The position numbers and the translations under genes were made by a program. A stretch of 64,000 bases of DNA from Tillus elongatus (lineage: Eukaryota; Arthropoda; Insecta; Coleoptera; Cleridae), in contig OZ023265.1 of NCBI GenBank assembly GCA_964006375.1, positions 164,512,118-164,576,117 on the forward strand, in the 5' to 3' direction. Numbering within the stretch: position 1 is the stretch's first letter; each line of letters begins with the position of its first letter. The notes below the pieces were generated by a model, which ran no database searches, was not told the DNA's origin, and saw nothing but the letters and a program-made list of their open reading frames with translations. This document shows positions 34,621 to 46,189 of the stretch, piece after piece.

Positions 34621-35010
34621 CCCCTTCTGGATGCCCAAACCACAAGATGAATTTCTTGCAAACAGCCCACAAGAAAGTTACGGGACCAATAGTGAATAAG
34701 TGTGCTGGGTGAGAAGAATATAAAAAGGAAATGTGAGCGGAAAGTACGAAAGAAACAGCTTAGTTGGACCTCTTTAAGTTGCCTTTATCCCATTTTGCAG
34801 CTATACCTCCTTAAAATCATGTTTAGCGCGCGCAGAATCTCTATATTCACCGCAGGTGCCGTAACTTTCTTAGGGGTTGTTCCAAAGGAATTTTTCTTGT
34901 TTACATTGTTCTTGCGTTTATGCGTTGAGGGTGATTGTAGGCATGCAGAAGGGGAAGGCGAACCCCGCGACGAAGCAGCGAACCAACATTTTCAATTTAG
35001 GTTTAAATTG
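34621..35010. repeat. Copy of one foldback arm of large repeat C
   Basis: CTTCTGGATGCCCAAACCAC, GTGAATAAGTGTGCTGGGTG and near the end GCGACGAAGCAGCGAAC follow the order seen from 12450 to 12780, so it is one arm up to the centre, without the opposite arm. Confidence 0.6.
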
Positions 35011-35149
35011 TTATCTCATTTAATTTTATTAAATATTTTTCCAAAAATGATTTTGAAGTTGCCTTGTTTGTCAGTCTTACATACTAAGCTGCAATATTTT
35101 AGCATTTTCAAAAAGTATGGATACAGCAACCGTAAGTAAGTGTTGGAAA

Positions 35150-35715
35150 GGGTCTGGGTGCAGCAAGTATGTTATGGTAAAAAATTTTCGTAAAAATATT
35201 TCAAATCCGATAGCTCAATAAATTTCCCATTAAGCTAGAATCTTCAATCTTGAACCATAGTAACACCTATGTAAACGCAGCGTGGGTACTAAATTAAAGA
35301 AAAATAACATAATGAGTTCGCGGATAACTCCAAATTTGTTTTAAAAAACTTTTTTTTGTTGTTTGTTGTTTGCAAAAACTGGATGGGTTGACTAAAACAA
35401 AACCATCCAAGAAAAATACCTGCCATATTTATAATTTGACAGGTACATTCCCTTTGAAATTTTTTTCTAAAAAACTTTTGTAGCTTTAATAAAATTTATA
35501 ACACCATTTATTTAAAGACACTTGCAGTATTTACATATTATATCTAAGACCAAATTTTCTTTTTTAGCTCCATATAAAATATACATTTTTTCAAATAATC
35601 GCTAGCTGGGACTCTGAAAAGTCGATTTAAATTTAAAGCATTAGTTTTAATAATATATGTTACTAATAGTGTACAACTCTTATGAAAATTCACTACCATA
35701 ACGCACTTGCTGCGT
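35150..35715. mobile_element. Repeat C terminal repeats around a different interior
   Basis: Left end GGGTCTGGGTGCAGCAAGTA and right end CACTACCATAACGCACTTGC, TGCGTCCCG. The interior, about 500 bp, does not match the short C copies. It could be a second C subfamily. Confidence 0.55.
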
Positions 35716-36234
35716 CCCGAAATTTTTTACTATGTCCTCCTTTCATAAGCCTTTATCCTGATGTCCTGATTATTCAGAAACCTCAGAACCTGCTTTTTTT
35801 TAAATCCAACTTTCCGCCCAATACATTACAACATTTGATGTTGTATGGCTTGGTGAAGGTCTTCACTAGGTCGAAGTTAAAATGTTTATTAGTGAGAAGA
35901 TTACTTTGTCTATTGAATGCTTGCTGTGCTGTCAAGTTCCTCCTTCTGAGGTATTTGGCATTCCAAATGTTCAATTTGCTGGCCGTTTATATTGTTCATT
36001 ACCATTGTTACCCTTACTTCGGGAAACCTTTCCATACTAAATACAGTAATAGAGGCTACTTCTATGGCCTCCCAAGTGTTCGTTTTCTTCTCTACAACCG
36101 GGTTAGTACAGATATTGTTAGTTGTTTCGTATTGCTTATGAGGAATTCAGCTTCTAAGTACTGATGAACTGAAGCGAAAATTGTACTAGTTGAATTCAAT
36201 TTATTGATAGTTGGAACCCCTGAAATTCTAAAAA
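35716..36234. other. Unassigned sequence with an open frame of doubtful meaning
   Basis: An open frame to 36164 starts inside the C terminal repeat, so its first residues are transposon end sequence. No family resemblance found; probably not a gene. Confidence 0.3.
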
Positions 36235-36365
36235 ATTCTGAATTGTCCATCCTCTGATGACGCTATCTTGGCCAGTGAAACGATCGTGAAATCTTAAAAA
36301 AAATGTGTTGTGGTGATTTGGGTTCTCCACGTGTACCTATTAGCTTACGATATTAAAAACAATGG
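36235..36365 (+). mobile_element. Penelope-type terminal piece
   Basis: Plus-strand version of the pieces at 15755, 20890 and 49925: CCTCTGATGACGC, GTGAAACGATCGTG, GTGTTGTGGTGATTTGGGTT and GTGTACCTATTAG. Confidence 0.5.
36253..36280 (+). ncRNA. Hammerhead-like motif 4
   Basis: CTGATGA, C, a decayed stem, then AGTGAAAC. Confidence 0.3.
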
Positions 36366-37040
36366 ATTCAATACTGCAGTTAACTATGAAACACACTTTT
36401 GTTACTGATAGTACCGCATCGTATTATGAAAGGGAGATATTGTGCTTATCATTAAGTTGTGAAGAATGTTTGTTTCTTTGAAGCTTTAACTTCAGCCGTC
36501 CCTTGACGATACTAACATAAAATGAACAAATAAATTAAGTGAAATTATCATTGTGAAGTATGGCTGCTATACTAAGCGGAGGTTACTCACGATTAGGCAG
36601 GAAACTGCAGGAAATTAAAACTTTTTAAACGAATAATCTGGATTCTTTGCAGGATATTCTCCAGTGTAACATCCACTTACAAATACTAATAACTATGATG
36701 CTAAGAATTAAGGAAGAAGAGGAGTTTACCAACTTCTGTATAATTTGGATATGTACGAGCACTGTTGCATTTCACTCTAAACAACCTTTACAAAAATTTA
36801 CTTAATAAAACCCGTATAATAAGATTACTCCATAAATGTTACAATCATTAATTATTTAAAATGAGCGTGGCTGAATGAGTTCACCTCGAGTCCAGAACAT
36901 ACATTTTAAATGACCGTGACTGAATGAATTCACCTCTAGGCCAGAACATACAAACAAACGAAAATAATAAATAAACAAATTATTTGAAAAATAACAATAC
37001 TATCGTACTGAAACATAAATATTGAGCAACTATTACTATA
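36366..37040. other. No gene; one short direct repeat
   Basis: Two diverged copies of about 48 bp at 36860-36957, each with CTGAATGA and TTCACCTC and CCAGAACATACA. Confidence 0.5.
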
Positions 37041-37290
37041 CAATCTCACCAATTGTTCTCAAAAAATGCGTAGCAGAACTTGCTCCTGTCCTGACACGTC
37101 TGTTTCAGACATCTTACAATAGGGGTATATTCCCTAGTAACTGCAAAACTGCTCGACTACAAATTATCCTCAAGAAAGGATCCAAAGCGCTTCCTAGCAA
37201 CTACAGGTCTATTTCTCTTATTTCAGTCGTCTCTAAAGTGATGAAAATGTATATAAACACCGAATTACTAAAATTTCTTGAGAATATTTG
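37041..37290 (+). pseudogene. LINE B copy 4, RT fragment
   Basis: Encodes PIVLKKCVAELAPVLTRLFQ, TSYNRGIFPSN, KKGSKALPSNYRSISLISVV and YINTELLKFLEN in one open frame (37022-37297). Both ends are abrupt, so it is an internal scrap. Confidence 0.85.
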
Positions 37291-38340
37291 CTATTAAAAG
37301 AACATTTTGTACCAGAAAATTAGCTAATCGAAATAAATTGAATAATTTAAAAAATGTTCAAAATATGATGTAAACACTGTAGTGCATTAGCATTCACAAT
37401 AAAATACACAATGTTCTATAGTCACAAATAGTTTTATTAATGTATACATATATTTCGATTACACAGTGAATTATTTTACATCTTAACTAGACCGCGTTAC
37501 ATTCAACAATGAATCCATTTCCCCAACGTTCGTGCTCCGTCCTCAGTCCACGTTCCCTGTTGGTGAATCATCATGCTCCGTAATCGGTCGCCACAAACAC
37601 AGAACTAGATACTTTTTCTGTGGCTTCATAGAGAAAAATCTTTTGGTTGTGGATGCTGTAAAAATTTAATCAGGTTGTAGAGAAGAAAACAACCTCTTCT
37701 GATGTCACAAATCTCCACGTCTATCTTAACTGTAGAACGATTTTACCAACTAAGGGCAACAACAGCTGCTATTAAACTTGAATAAAAGTCCTAAAAATGC
37801 TTATCTTTAATTTTCAACAAAAAGTCACAAAAAAAAATTGGAATTACACAAACTGATCAGATTACGTTGAAATTAAATCGACGCCGAAAAAAAGTAAAAA
37901 AATATTTGAAAGAGAAATTCAGTCAACGTCAGATTTGAACCCGCGTCCCTTCGCTCATCAGCCATGCATCTAACGATACCACCACTATAAGCTTTGTATC
38001 ACACTCTGCAATGAAAGCTAGATAACCGATAATGATCTTTATTTATTTGTAATATGTAAGGTCTTTAGAGGCAGATTTTGCAACTATTTTAACAAATGAG
38101 AAGTGTAGCATAAAACACTAATATACATTCTATTCAATATTTACCATTTATAAACCACAATACTTATACTAATTTTCCCGTTTCAAATCTCCAGTTTGAC
38201 ATTTACAGAAGAAAAATTATAAAATTTTCAAAGTAATCTTTCTGGTACTTCTTGAACTTTTTGCGCCATGAAAAGATAAAGGTTGTCTGTAATATTTAAT
38301 AGATTTTGTTTAATACATACAATATTTTGGTATTGCGTGT
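37291..38340. other. No gene; possible SINE inside
   Basis: Apart from the tRNA-like stretch at 37925-37992 I recognise nothing. The end of the span shows weak repeat D resemblance. Confidence 0.4.
37925..37992 (-). repeat. tRNA-like stretch, probable SINE head
   Basis: On the minus strand, GTGGTATCGTTAGATGCATG resembles a tRNA D-arm/A-box region and GGTTCAAATCT about 35 bases later resembles a B box. Acceptor-stem pairing is absent, so it is not a working tRNA gene. Confidence 0.4.
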
Positions 38341-38626
38341 TCTCTGACTTTTAGTGGCACTAAAATTTTGCTTTATTAAGTGCCTATAACTTTGTTTCTT
38401 TCAACTTAGAGACCTAAATTTTGGTGCGGAGTTAGGTTGCCATAGCTTTGTTATCTCCGGAGATATGAATTTTTTCCAAAAGAAAAGCTAAAATTTTCCC
38501 GGAAAAACTGGTCCAATTTTCCTGGCCAACGAATGTATCCAAGCCGCTTGCAAAAGAATTTACTCACCAAATTTTATCAAAATCGGCCCATTATTTTTTG
38601 AGTTATCGGTGTGACACACACACACA

Positions 38627-38703
<77 letters not shown>

Positions 38704-38815
38704 TGAAACTGACCCCGGGTATGTGTTCTAGGGGGCCTAGTTCCCGCTCATTTGAAGTAATTTTTCCAAATTCAAAAGCCGCGATCTTCCCGAATCTCTT
38801 CCCCAAAGACAACTT
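38341..38815. repeat. Repeat D copy with AT core, inverted
   Basis: Reads, inverse to the copy at 25095: GACCTAAATTTTGGTGCGG, CCTGGCCAACGAATGTATCC, AGTTATCGGTGTGACACAC, AT run (38632-38702), AAATTGAAACTGACCCCGGG and TAGTTCCCGCTCATTTG. The terminal hairpin is missing; the copy is cut near 38815. Confidence 0.8.
38632..38702. repeat. (AT)n microsatellite in repeat D
   Basis: Preceded here by a short CA run. Confidence 0.95.
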
Positions 38816-39589
38816 ACATTATACAAAATTAAAGCAAGGCCACAGGATTTTTTTAAATGTGTTTTGTTATATATTAAAGAAGAATGATTTTCTAGACGGA
38901 AAGTAATTGTTGGTTCTGCTGGAGGTCTTGAAAGTGACCGATAATGACTTGTCTTGTTACTGCTGGTCCAGTGCTCCTATCAAATTAGGATAATTCGCCT
39001 GGGGCGCCACATAAGATCGTGCCGGACCTGACTTAATTGGATCAACCCTAGAGATATTAGTATCAAGTTTAATGCAATATTATCATTAAAATCTTGACCA
39101 CGCTATCAACATATTTCTCGGAATTGGATAAGTGTAGCTTACGGTATGTTGGGTATAATTGGTATAAAGTCCAAGGTAATATTATTTTATTGTGACAATA
39201 TGTCTCAGCGACTTACAAATCTGCTGCTTCTGTTAGCTTTTAGTGTTGTTTGTTTTTATACAAAATTTTCTTTTAAGATTTTCGACGATTTTAAATCTGC
39301 TTAAAATTGCACATCACGCAATATATTGTGGTAACGCCATCTCGTTCATGATTAGGGACTATGTTCTCTCAACTGCTTTAATGAACACAAAACGTTATAC
39401 ATACACTGTGTACGGTTTTGAGATTGTCAGCTTCTTCACATTTCTTGACGGTGAATGATATTTCCAAAACCGAATTTTTTACGGAAAATGGCTATTATGA
39501 ATTTGGAAATTCAGTTGTGGGCTGAAAAACGTTTCATCAAAATTACAGAAAGTGACAATTTTCTTAGTTTAATACAGGCGACAACATAC

Positions 39590-39876
39590 TCAATTTTAGT
39601 ATGTCTTTGGAAGAACACATTTACCATCTTAAACAAATATTCCCTAGACTAAAGAAAATAAATTCTGAAGTCAAGTTAAACAGTCCAACCAGAATTTCTG
39701 AAAAAGAAAGTGGCTCACCTAGGCTATGCTAGTAAACCAAATGCTGATAAAATCCTCAATTCGAACACCAGAAAGAAATAAAATCATTCTTAGGTCATCT
39801 AGGTTTTATCGTAAATTAACTAAATATTTCGGAAAAGCTACTAAACCCATGACGGCGTATTTAAAAAAGAAGAAAA
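39590..39876 (+). pseudogene. Gypsy-type LTR retrotransposon pol relic, RT end (copy 1)
   Basis: In successive frames: MSLEEHIYHLKQIFPRLKKI and NSEVKLN, then FYRKLTKYFGKATKPMTAYL and KKK. These match the stretch after the RT catalytic box in Gypsy elements (EEH..HL..VF.RL, FLG..G.YR.F). Stops and shifts interrupt it. The relic stops where repeat E begins and resumes at 40775. Confidence 0.75.
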
Positions 39877-40745
39877 TAGTGCTGAAAATTGACTCATAAC
39901 TTCCATATAGCTGTGATAATTTATTCTTTTCAGAGACATTATTATGGAATGTATTTAGAGTTCTTGACTTGACCACAAAGAAAATATTTGTACTGCTGTA
40001 CCCAAACTTTTGAAAGGTTGAGTTTTATTGAAAAAATGTCAATTTGCACCAAATCACCCCTTATTTATCCCCTGCCCCCGGAAGCGATCTTTCCCAATAA
40101 CAATTCGAAGCGTTCCTTTGACGGGTGCTAACTGGATACCAAATTTGAAGATGATATGCCAATTCGTTCGAAAGTTATTGCGCCTATTAACAGACAGACG
40201 TACATGTCGACAGAGCGATAGACCGACCGACACAGCTACAGACAAAAACAATTTCGTTCCAGAATCAAGTTTTCTATGTTTGAGAAATTTTTTGTCAACA
40301 ATATTTCACCCCCACACTTTCAACCCGTAATTTAATTTCAGCACAGAATACTTTTGATGCAAATAAAAGTTTTTTAATAAATAAATCCTAAAACGTTATA
40401 TCAGCCGAGTTTTAACGAAAAAATATTAATATTCATCAAACCACCTCCCATGCATCCCCTACCCCCTGAAGCGATTTTACCCAAAAATAATTCAAACAGT
40501 TCGTTTGTCGAGTGCTAACTGTACACAAAATTTGAAGACGATATCTCAATTCGTTCTAAAGTTATCGTGGCTACAAACAAACAGACATACAGACCGGCAG
40601 ACCAAAAAAAAAAAATTCGGTACCAATGTTTTCTATATATTTTGATACTTTTTACGACGTAAAAAGCAAAAAAGCATTTTTGAAATTTTTTTCGCCGATA
40701 CGATATCTCCACATCTTGTGACGATGTGGAAGTAAACATTACTTA
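39877..40745 (+). repeat. Repeat E, two modules (copy 1)
   Basis: Module 1 has GATGATATGCCAATTCGTTC and GCGCCTATTAACAGACAGAC; module 2 (from about 40380) has GACGATATCTCAATTCGTTC and GGCTACAAACAAACAGACAT. The element ends near a 7-bp hairpin CCACATC/GATGTGG at 40711-40731. No coding. It splits the Gypsy relic. Confidence 0.75.
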
Positions 40746-40774
40746 AAGCACAGAGTTAACTGATTCGTTCCAAC

Positions 40775-40905
40775 TTTGCAAAATTTTGTAAATAAACGCT
40801 CCAATACTTCAATTTCCGGACACTCCGAAGCCATTTACCCTTACAACTGATGTTAGTAATGTTGCTTTGAAGAGAATCTTATTTCAGATGGAAATATCTC
40901 ACGAT
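40775..40905 (+). pseudogene. Gypsy RNase H start (copy 1)
   Basis: Encodes APILQFPDTPKPFTLTTDVS and NVALKRILFQMEISHDK, the opening of the Gypsy RNase H domain with its first Asp in TTD. Confidence 0.75.
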
Positions 40906-40908
40906 AAG

Positions 40909-41331
40909 CTTTTTTTTTTATTTCAACAACACAACACGGGGGCTCACAGCCTAAATGCTATCGTACCGTGGGTGTCGACAAGGAGGGAAGAGGCAACTTG
41001 TTAATTCTGGACTTGAAGGTTTGGAGGTTCGGAGGAGAAGGCAAAACATGTGCCGACAAGGAATTCCACAACTTGAAAGTCCTCGAGATAAAAGAGCGGG
41101 CATAACAAGATGTTCTATGTCTGGTGACCTGTACAGTAAAAGGGTGCATTCGCTCTGTTCCCCTGGTAGATCTGTTGGGGCAGCAGGTGGATGAACTATG
41201 GAAGAAAGCTCCTCTCGCAGTGCCCGTGCAGATATCTATAAAAGAGGGAGAGGTCACCAACGGCACGTCGGTGGACAAGGGATGGCAGCCTTTGGGTGAG
41301 GGTAGGGTCACCGATGAGACGTATAGCTCTC
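40909..41331 (-). mobile_element. LINE B copy 5, cut by the tandem duplication
   Basis: 3' part of LINE B from the T-run at 40909 (poly(A) on the minus strand) to the duplication border. Open frame 40958-41311 encodes RAVGD-like, TRGTERMHPFTVQVTRHRTS and LWNSLSAHVLPSPPNLQTFK. It is the duplicate of the start of copy 6. Confidence 0.9.
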
Positions 41332-42059
41332 TGTTTTGTTATATATTAAAGAAGAATGATTTTCTAGACGGAAAGTAATTGTTGGTTCTGCTGGAGGTCT
41401 TGAAAGTGACCGATAATGACTTGTCTTGTTACTGCTGGTCCAGTGCTCCTATCAAATTAGGATAATTCGCCTGGGGCGCCACATAAGATCGTGCCGGACC
41501 TGACTTAATTGGATCAACCCTAGAGATATTAGTATCAAGTTTAATGCAATATTATCATTAAAATCTTGACCACGCTATCAACATATTTCTCGGAATTGGA
41601 TAAGTGTAGCTTACGGTATGTTGGGTATAATTGGTATAAAGTCCAAGGTAATATTATTTTATTGTGACAATATGTCTCAGCGACTTACAAATCTGCTGCT
41701 TCTGTTAGCTTTTAGTGTTGTTTGTTTTTATACAAAATTTTCTTTTAAGATTTTCGACATTTTAAATCTGCTTAAAATTGCACATCACGCAATATATTGT
41801 GGTAACGCCATCTCGTTCATGATTAGGGACTATGTTCTCTCAACTGCTTTAATGAACACAAAACGTTATACATACACTGTGTACGGTTTTGAGATTGTCA
41901 GCTTCTTCACATTTCTTGACGGTGAATGATATTTCCAAAACCGAATTTTTTACGGAAAATGGCTATTATGAATTTGGAAATTCAGTTGTGGGCTGAAAAA
42001 CGTTTCATCAAAATTACAGAAAGTGACAATTTTCTTAGTTTAATACAGGCGACAACATA

Positions 42060-42346
42060 CTCAATTTTAGTATGTCTTTGGAAGAACACATTTACCATCT
42101 TAAACAAATATTCCCTAGACTAAAGAAAATAAATTCTGAAGTCAAGTTAAACAGTCCAACCAGAATTTCTGAAAAAGAAAGTGGCTCACCTAGGCTATGC
42201 TAGTAAACCAAATGCTGATAAAATCCTCAATTCGAACACCAGAAAGAAATAAAATCATTCTTAGGTCATCTAGGTTTTATCGTAAATTAACTAAATATTT
42301 CGGAAAAGCTACTAAACCCATGACGGCGTATTTAAAAAAGAAGAAA
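42060..42346 (+). pseudogene. Gypsy pol relic, RT end (copy 2)
   Basis: Second copy of 39590-39876 with the same lesions. Confidence 0.75.
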
Positions 42347-43217
42347 ATAGTGCTGAAAATTGACTCATAACTTCCATATAGCTGTGATAATTTATTCTTT
42401 TCAGAGACATTATTATGGAATGTATTTAGAGTTCTTGACTTGACCACAAAGAAAATATTTGTACTGCTGTACCCAAACTTTTGAAAGGTTGAGTTTTATT
42501 GAAAAAATGTCAATTTGCACCAAATCACCCCTTATTTATCCCCTGCCCCCGGAAGCGATCTTTCCCAATAACAATTCGAAGCGTTCCTTTGACGGGTGCT
42601 AACTGGATACCAAATTTGAAGATGATATGCCAATTCGTTCGAAAGTTATTGCGCCTATTAACAGACAGACGTACATGTCGACAGAGCGATAGACCGACCG
42701 ACACAGCTACAGACAAAAACAATTTCGTTCCAGAATCAAGTTTTCTATGTTTGAGAAATTTTTTGTCAACAATATTTCACCCCCACACTTTCAACCCGTA
42801 ATTTAATTTCAGCACAGAATACTTTTGATGCAAATAAAAGTTTTTTAATAAATAAATCCTAAAACGTTATATCAGCCGAGTTTTAACGAAAAAATATTAA
42901 TATTCATCAAACCACCTCCCATGCATCCCCTACCCCCTGAAGCGATTTTACCCAAAAATAATTCAAACAGTTCGTTTGTCGAGTGCTAACTGTACACAAA
43001 ATTTGAAGACGATATCTCAATTCGTTCTAAAGTTATCGTGGCTACAAACAAACAGACATACAGACCGGCAGACCAAAAAAAAAAAAAATTCGGTACCAAT
43101 GTTTTCTATATATTTTGATACTTTTTACGACGTAAAAAGCAAAAAAGCATTTTTGAAATTTTTTTCGCCGATACGATATCTCCACATCTTGTGACGATGT
43201 GGAAGTAAACATTACTT
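42347..43217 (+). repeat. Repeat E, two modules (copy 2)
   Basis: Second copy of 39877-40745. Confidence 0.75.
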
Positions 43218-43245
43218 AAAGCACAGAGTTAACTAATTCGTTCCA

Positions 43246-43382
43246 ACTTTGCAAAATTTTGTAAATAAACGCTCCAATACTTCAATTTCCGGACACTCCG
43301 AAGCCATTTACCCTTACAACTGATGTTAGTAATGTTGCTTTGAAGAGAATCTTATTTCAGATGGAAATATCTCACGATAAGC
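43246..43382 (+). pseudogene. Gypsy RNase H start (copy 2)
   Basis: Second copy of 40775-40905; continues across LINE B at 44847. Confidence 0.75.
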
Positions 43383-43383
43383 T

Positions 43384-44845
43384 TTTTTTTTATTTCAACA
43401 ACACAACACGGGGGCTCACAGCCTAAATGCTATCGTACCGTGGGTGTCGACAAGGAGGGAAGAGGCAACTTGTTAATTCTGGACTTGAAGGTTTGGAGGT
43501 TCGGAGGAGAAGGCAAAACATGTGCCGACAAGGAATTCCACAACTTGAAAGTCCTCGAGATAAAAGAGCGGGCATAACAAGATGTTCTATGTCTGGTGAC
43601 CTGTACAGTAAAAGGGTGCATTCGCTCTGTTCCCCTGGTAGATCTGTTGGGGCAGCAGGTGGATGAACTATGGAAGAAAGCTCCTCTCGCAGTGCCCGTG
43701 CAGATATCTATAAAAGAGGGAGAGGTCACCAACGGCACGTCGGTGGACAAGGGATGGCAGCCTTTGGGTGAGGGTAGGGTCACCGATGAGACGTATAGCT
43801 CTCTTCTGAATGGAGTCCAGGATGGCGAGTGTAGAAGCGGCAGAGGTACCCCAGATGTGGGAGCAGTATTCGAGGTTTCGCCTTATTTGTGAAGTATATA
43901 AGGTATAGAGATTAGCTGGTGAAAAGTATTTGCAAGCCCGGAAGAGTAAACCTAATTTCTTAGCAGCCGCTTCTGCAATTGATGTGACATGTTGGTGCCA
44001 ATTGAGATTTCGATCCACAGAAATGCCAGCAAATGAAAAGGACTCGTTACTTTGAATAACTTGATTGTTCATTGTGATGAGTCTAGGGCTGGTGTATCTC
44101 TTATGAGATAGAAAGCAAGATTGAGATTTGGTTGAATTGTACAAGATTTCTACTTCCCCAGTCTAATATTTTTTAGATCCACAGATACAGGACCCTCCAT
44201 GAGTCTGCGATCCTCATCTAATTGGGCTAAAGAGACAGGCTTAGGATATTGTATATTTGAGTGGAGGGTGCTGTCATCCGCGTAACTGTGAACTGGGTTG
44301 GATGTGCCAGGGAGGAGGTCATTAATGTGGAAAAGAAACAAAGTAGGGGCTAAAGCTGAACCTTGTGGGACTCAATTGGATACAGTTTAGAGGAATGGCT
44401 ATCCACGACAATGTAAATGCTCCAGTTGGAGAGGAAATTTGCCGTCCAGGCCATAGGCCGGAAGTTTATTAAGCAGCATTGCGGGCCAGACCTGGTCGAA
44501 TGCTTTGGATATGTCTAGAGCGACAACCTGGGATTCACCGTGTAGTTCCATAGACTTGTTCCAAGACTGGGCACAAAGGAAAGGAGGTCGGCAGTTGATC
44601 TGCGCTGACGGAATCCATACCGCCTGTCGTGGATTAGACTGTGTTTTTTTAAGAAATTTTAGTAATTCGGTGTTTATATACTTTCCCATCACTTTAGAGA
44701 CGACTGAAAGGAGATAAATAGTCCTGTAGTTGCTAGGAAGCGCTTTGGATCCTTTCTTGGGGACGGGTTGTACTCGAGCAGTTTTCCAGTTACTAGGAAA
44801 TGTGCCTCTATTGTAAGATGTCTGAAACAGACGAGTCACGACAGC
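43384..44845 (-). mobile_element. LINE B copy 6, inserted in the Gypsy relic
   Basis: Runs from a T-run (poly(A) end) at 43384 to RT residues TRLFQTSYNRGTFPSN near 44840. Blocks include ALDISKAFDQVWPAMLLNKL (44399-44839), HINDLLPGTSNPVHSYADDS with the intact catalytic YADD (44150-44341), then GISVDRNLNWHQHVTSIAEA, IQKRAIRLIGDPTLTQRLPS and LWNSLSAHVLPSPPNLQTFK. Three frameshifts break it. Gypsy RNase H reading stops at its left border and resumes at its right border, giving the target directly. Confidence 0.9.
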
Positions 44846-44846
44846 T

Positions 44847-44960
44847 CATCGCATATGCGTCTATAACACCATATGAGTCCGAAAATAAATACTCAACCAT
44901 AGAAAAGGCATTATAGCTGTGTGCGCGCAAAGACCTTGAAGACATCGGCGAAGTGAACTG
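44847..44960 (+). pseudogene. Gypsy RNase H continuation
   Basis: LIAYASITPYESENKYSTIE and KAL, then LCARKDL after a TAG. In the family this follows directly after the segment ending at 43382 (…PIAYASR.L...E.NYST.EKE). Confidence 0.75.
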
Positions 44961-46189
44961 GGGCTCACGATTTCAAAACCATTCCTTAGTTTTAAATATT
45001 CTCTACGTATAACATTTCATGTTTATCAGCGATGGAACTAGTACAAGTGCATCTTGTAATATCTTGGAAAATTGGATATATGTAGCTAAGTTCTTTATAA
45101 TCCTTTGGTAATCATTAATACAGTATACTGACAAGTTCTAATAAAACCGAGACCGGTATGTGTTCTAATGATAGTCCAATAATGTATTTAGCCTTACATA
45201 CTTAAAACGGTGATGGGTTTTACGAAGTGCAGCTCATTGAAGTTTATAAGTAAAAAGTAATTGACTGTGTGTTTTTTTTTAATCAAAACTTTACATTTAT
45301 GCTTTACTAAATAATGGCTTATAGTCTAATTTTTACAAGGCGACTACAATTTCTTTTTTTTTTCAACTCAGTCATCGTACTACACTATAATGACAATCAC
45401 AACACGAGCTGTGCGACAGAGTCGTAATCTCGGTGCTTATTTAAAAATCGTTGTACACAGTGTTTATAAGATTTTGTGTTTATTACAGCTGTGCTGACAA
45501 AATACTAGGCGCCGAGGTGGTGGTAAAAAGGCTGGGGCAGAGGGTTATGGTATGACGACAAGGCGACATCGCCGTTAGACTGTGATGAGAGTAATATTTG
45601 CATTGCAAACCAATATTTTATTGTTGTTAGAGGAAATTTGGACGCGACCATTTGAATTATGTCACCTGATGTAAGACTGTATGGTGGTCCAAGTTTCTGT
45701 TGGTGGCACATTATGTTCTCAATTAAGGATCGTCTAACGACTGGAGGCTCCACAGACACGTTGATCGTTACAGTGCTGGACTAATTATTATAATAGGGCA
45801 AAGTCTGCGTCTGCCTCCATCAGCAGTCTTCAGAATTTACCCAATTAAAATTAATGATTAAGATTCGATGACTATCTACGTATATCCTTTAGAAAATGAG
45901 GGGGTGGGATTCAACTATACGTAATATCTCATCTTGAACTTCTATGAGTAAAAATTTGTGTGTGTTTATTTGTGTTTGGGAAAAACTTGATTTTACTTTA
46001 CAGGTGTACATAAAAATCCAACAACGAACCATGCAGAGGCACGTTGTTCCACTATTGGTGCAAAATACTAGTCGTATTTTTCATCATTTTGTATCACGTT
46101 GATGTATTGGGATTATACCTATTTAACGAAGAGCTCAATATAATGTGTAATAAATATAATTGCGCGGAAAAATAAGTGTGGAGAATCGT
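44961..46189. other. No recognisable feature
   Basis: Probably the decayed rest of the Gypsy element at the left. An open frame at 45505-45759 on the minus strand shows no family resemblance. Confidence 0.4.

Larger units (their letters stand above)
38861..41331. repeat. Tandem duplication, copy 1 (about 2.47 kb)
   Basis: From TGTTTTGTTATATATTAAAG to the LINE B word ATAGCTCTC. Copy 2 follows at once. The copies differ by a handful of changes: a one-base indel near 39285, A-run lengths near 40612 and 40915, and ACTGATTCG against ACTAATTCG near 40759. Confidence 0.95.
41332..43802. repeat. Tandem duplication, copy 2
   Basis: Offset 2471-2472 bp from copy 1. Here the LINE B continues past the break (ATAGCTCTCTTCTGAATGG), so this end shows the original arrangement and the left edge of copy 1 shows the other original border. 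Confidence 0.95.

Noticed and set aside
35682..36164. A 160-residue open frame
   Set aside because: Its start lies in the repeat C terminus and no family resemblance is seen.
41618..41929. Hydrophobic 103-residue frame in the tandem duplication as a possible membrane protein
   Set aside because: The first duplicate carries a frameshift in it, and the end resembles decayed Gypsy RNase H text (TALMNTKRYTYT); not a convincing gene.
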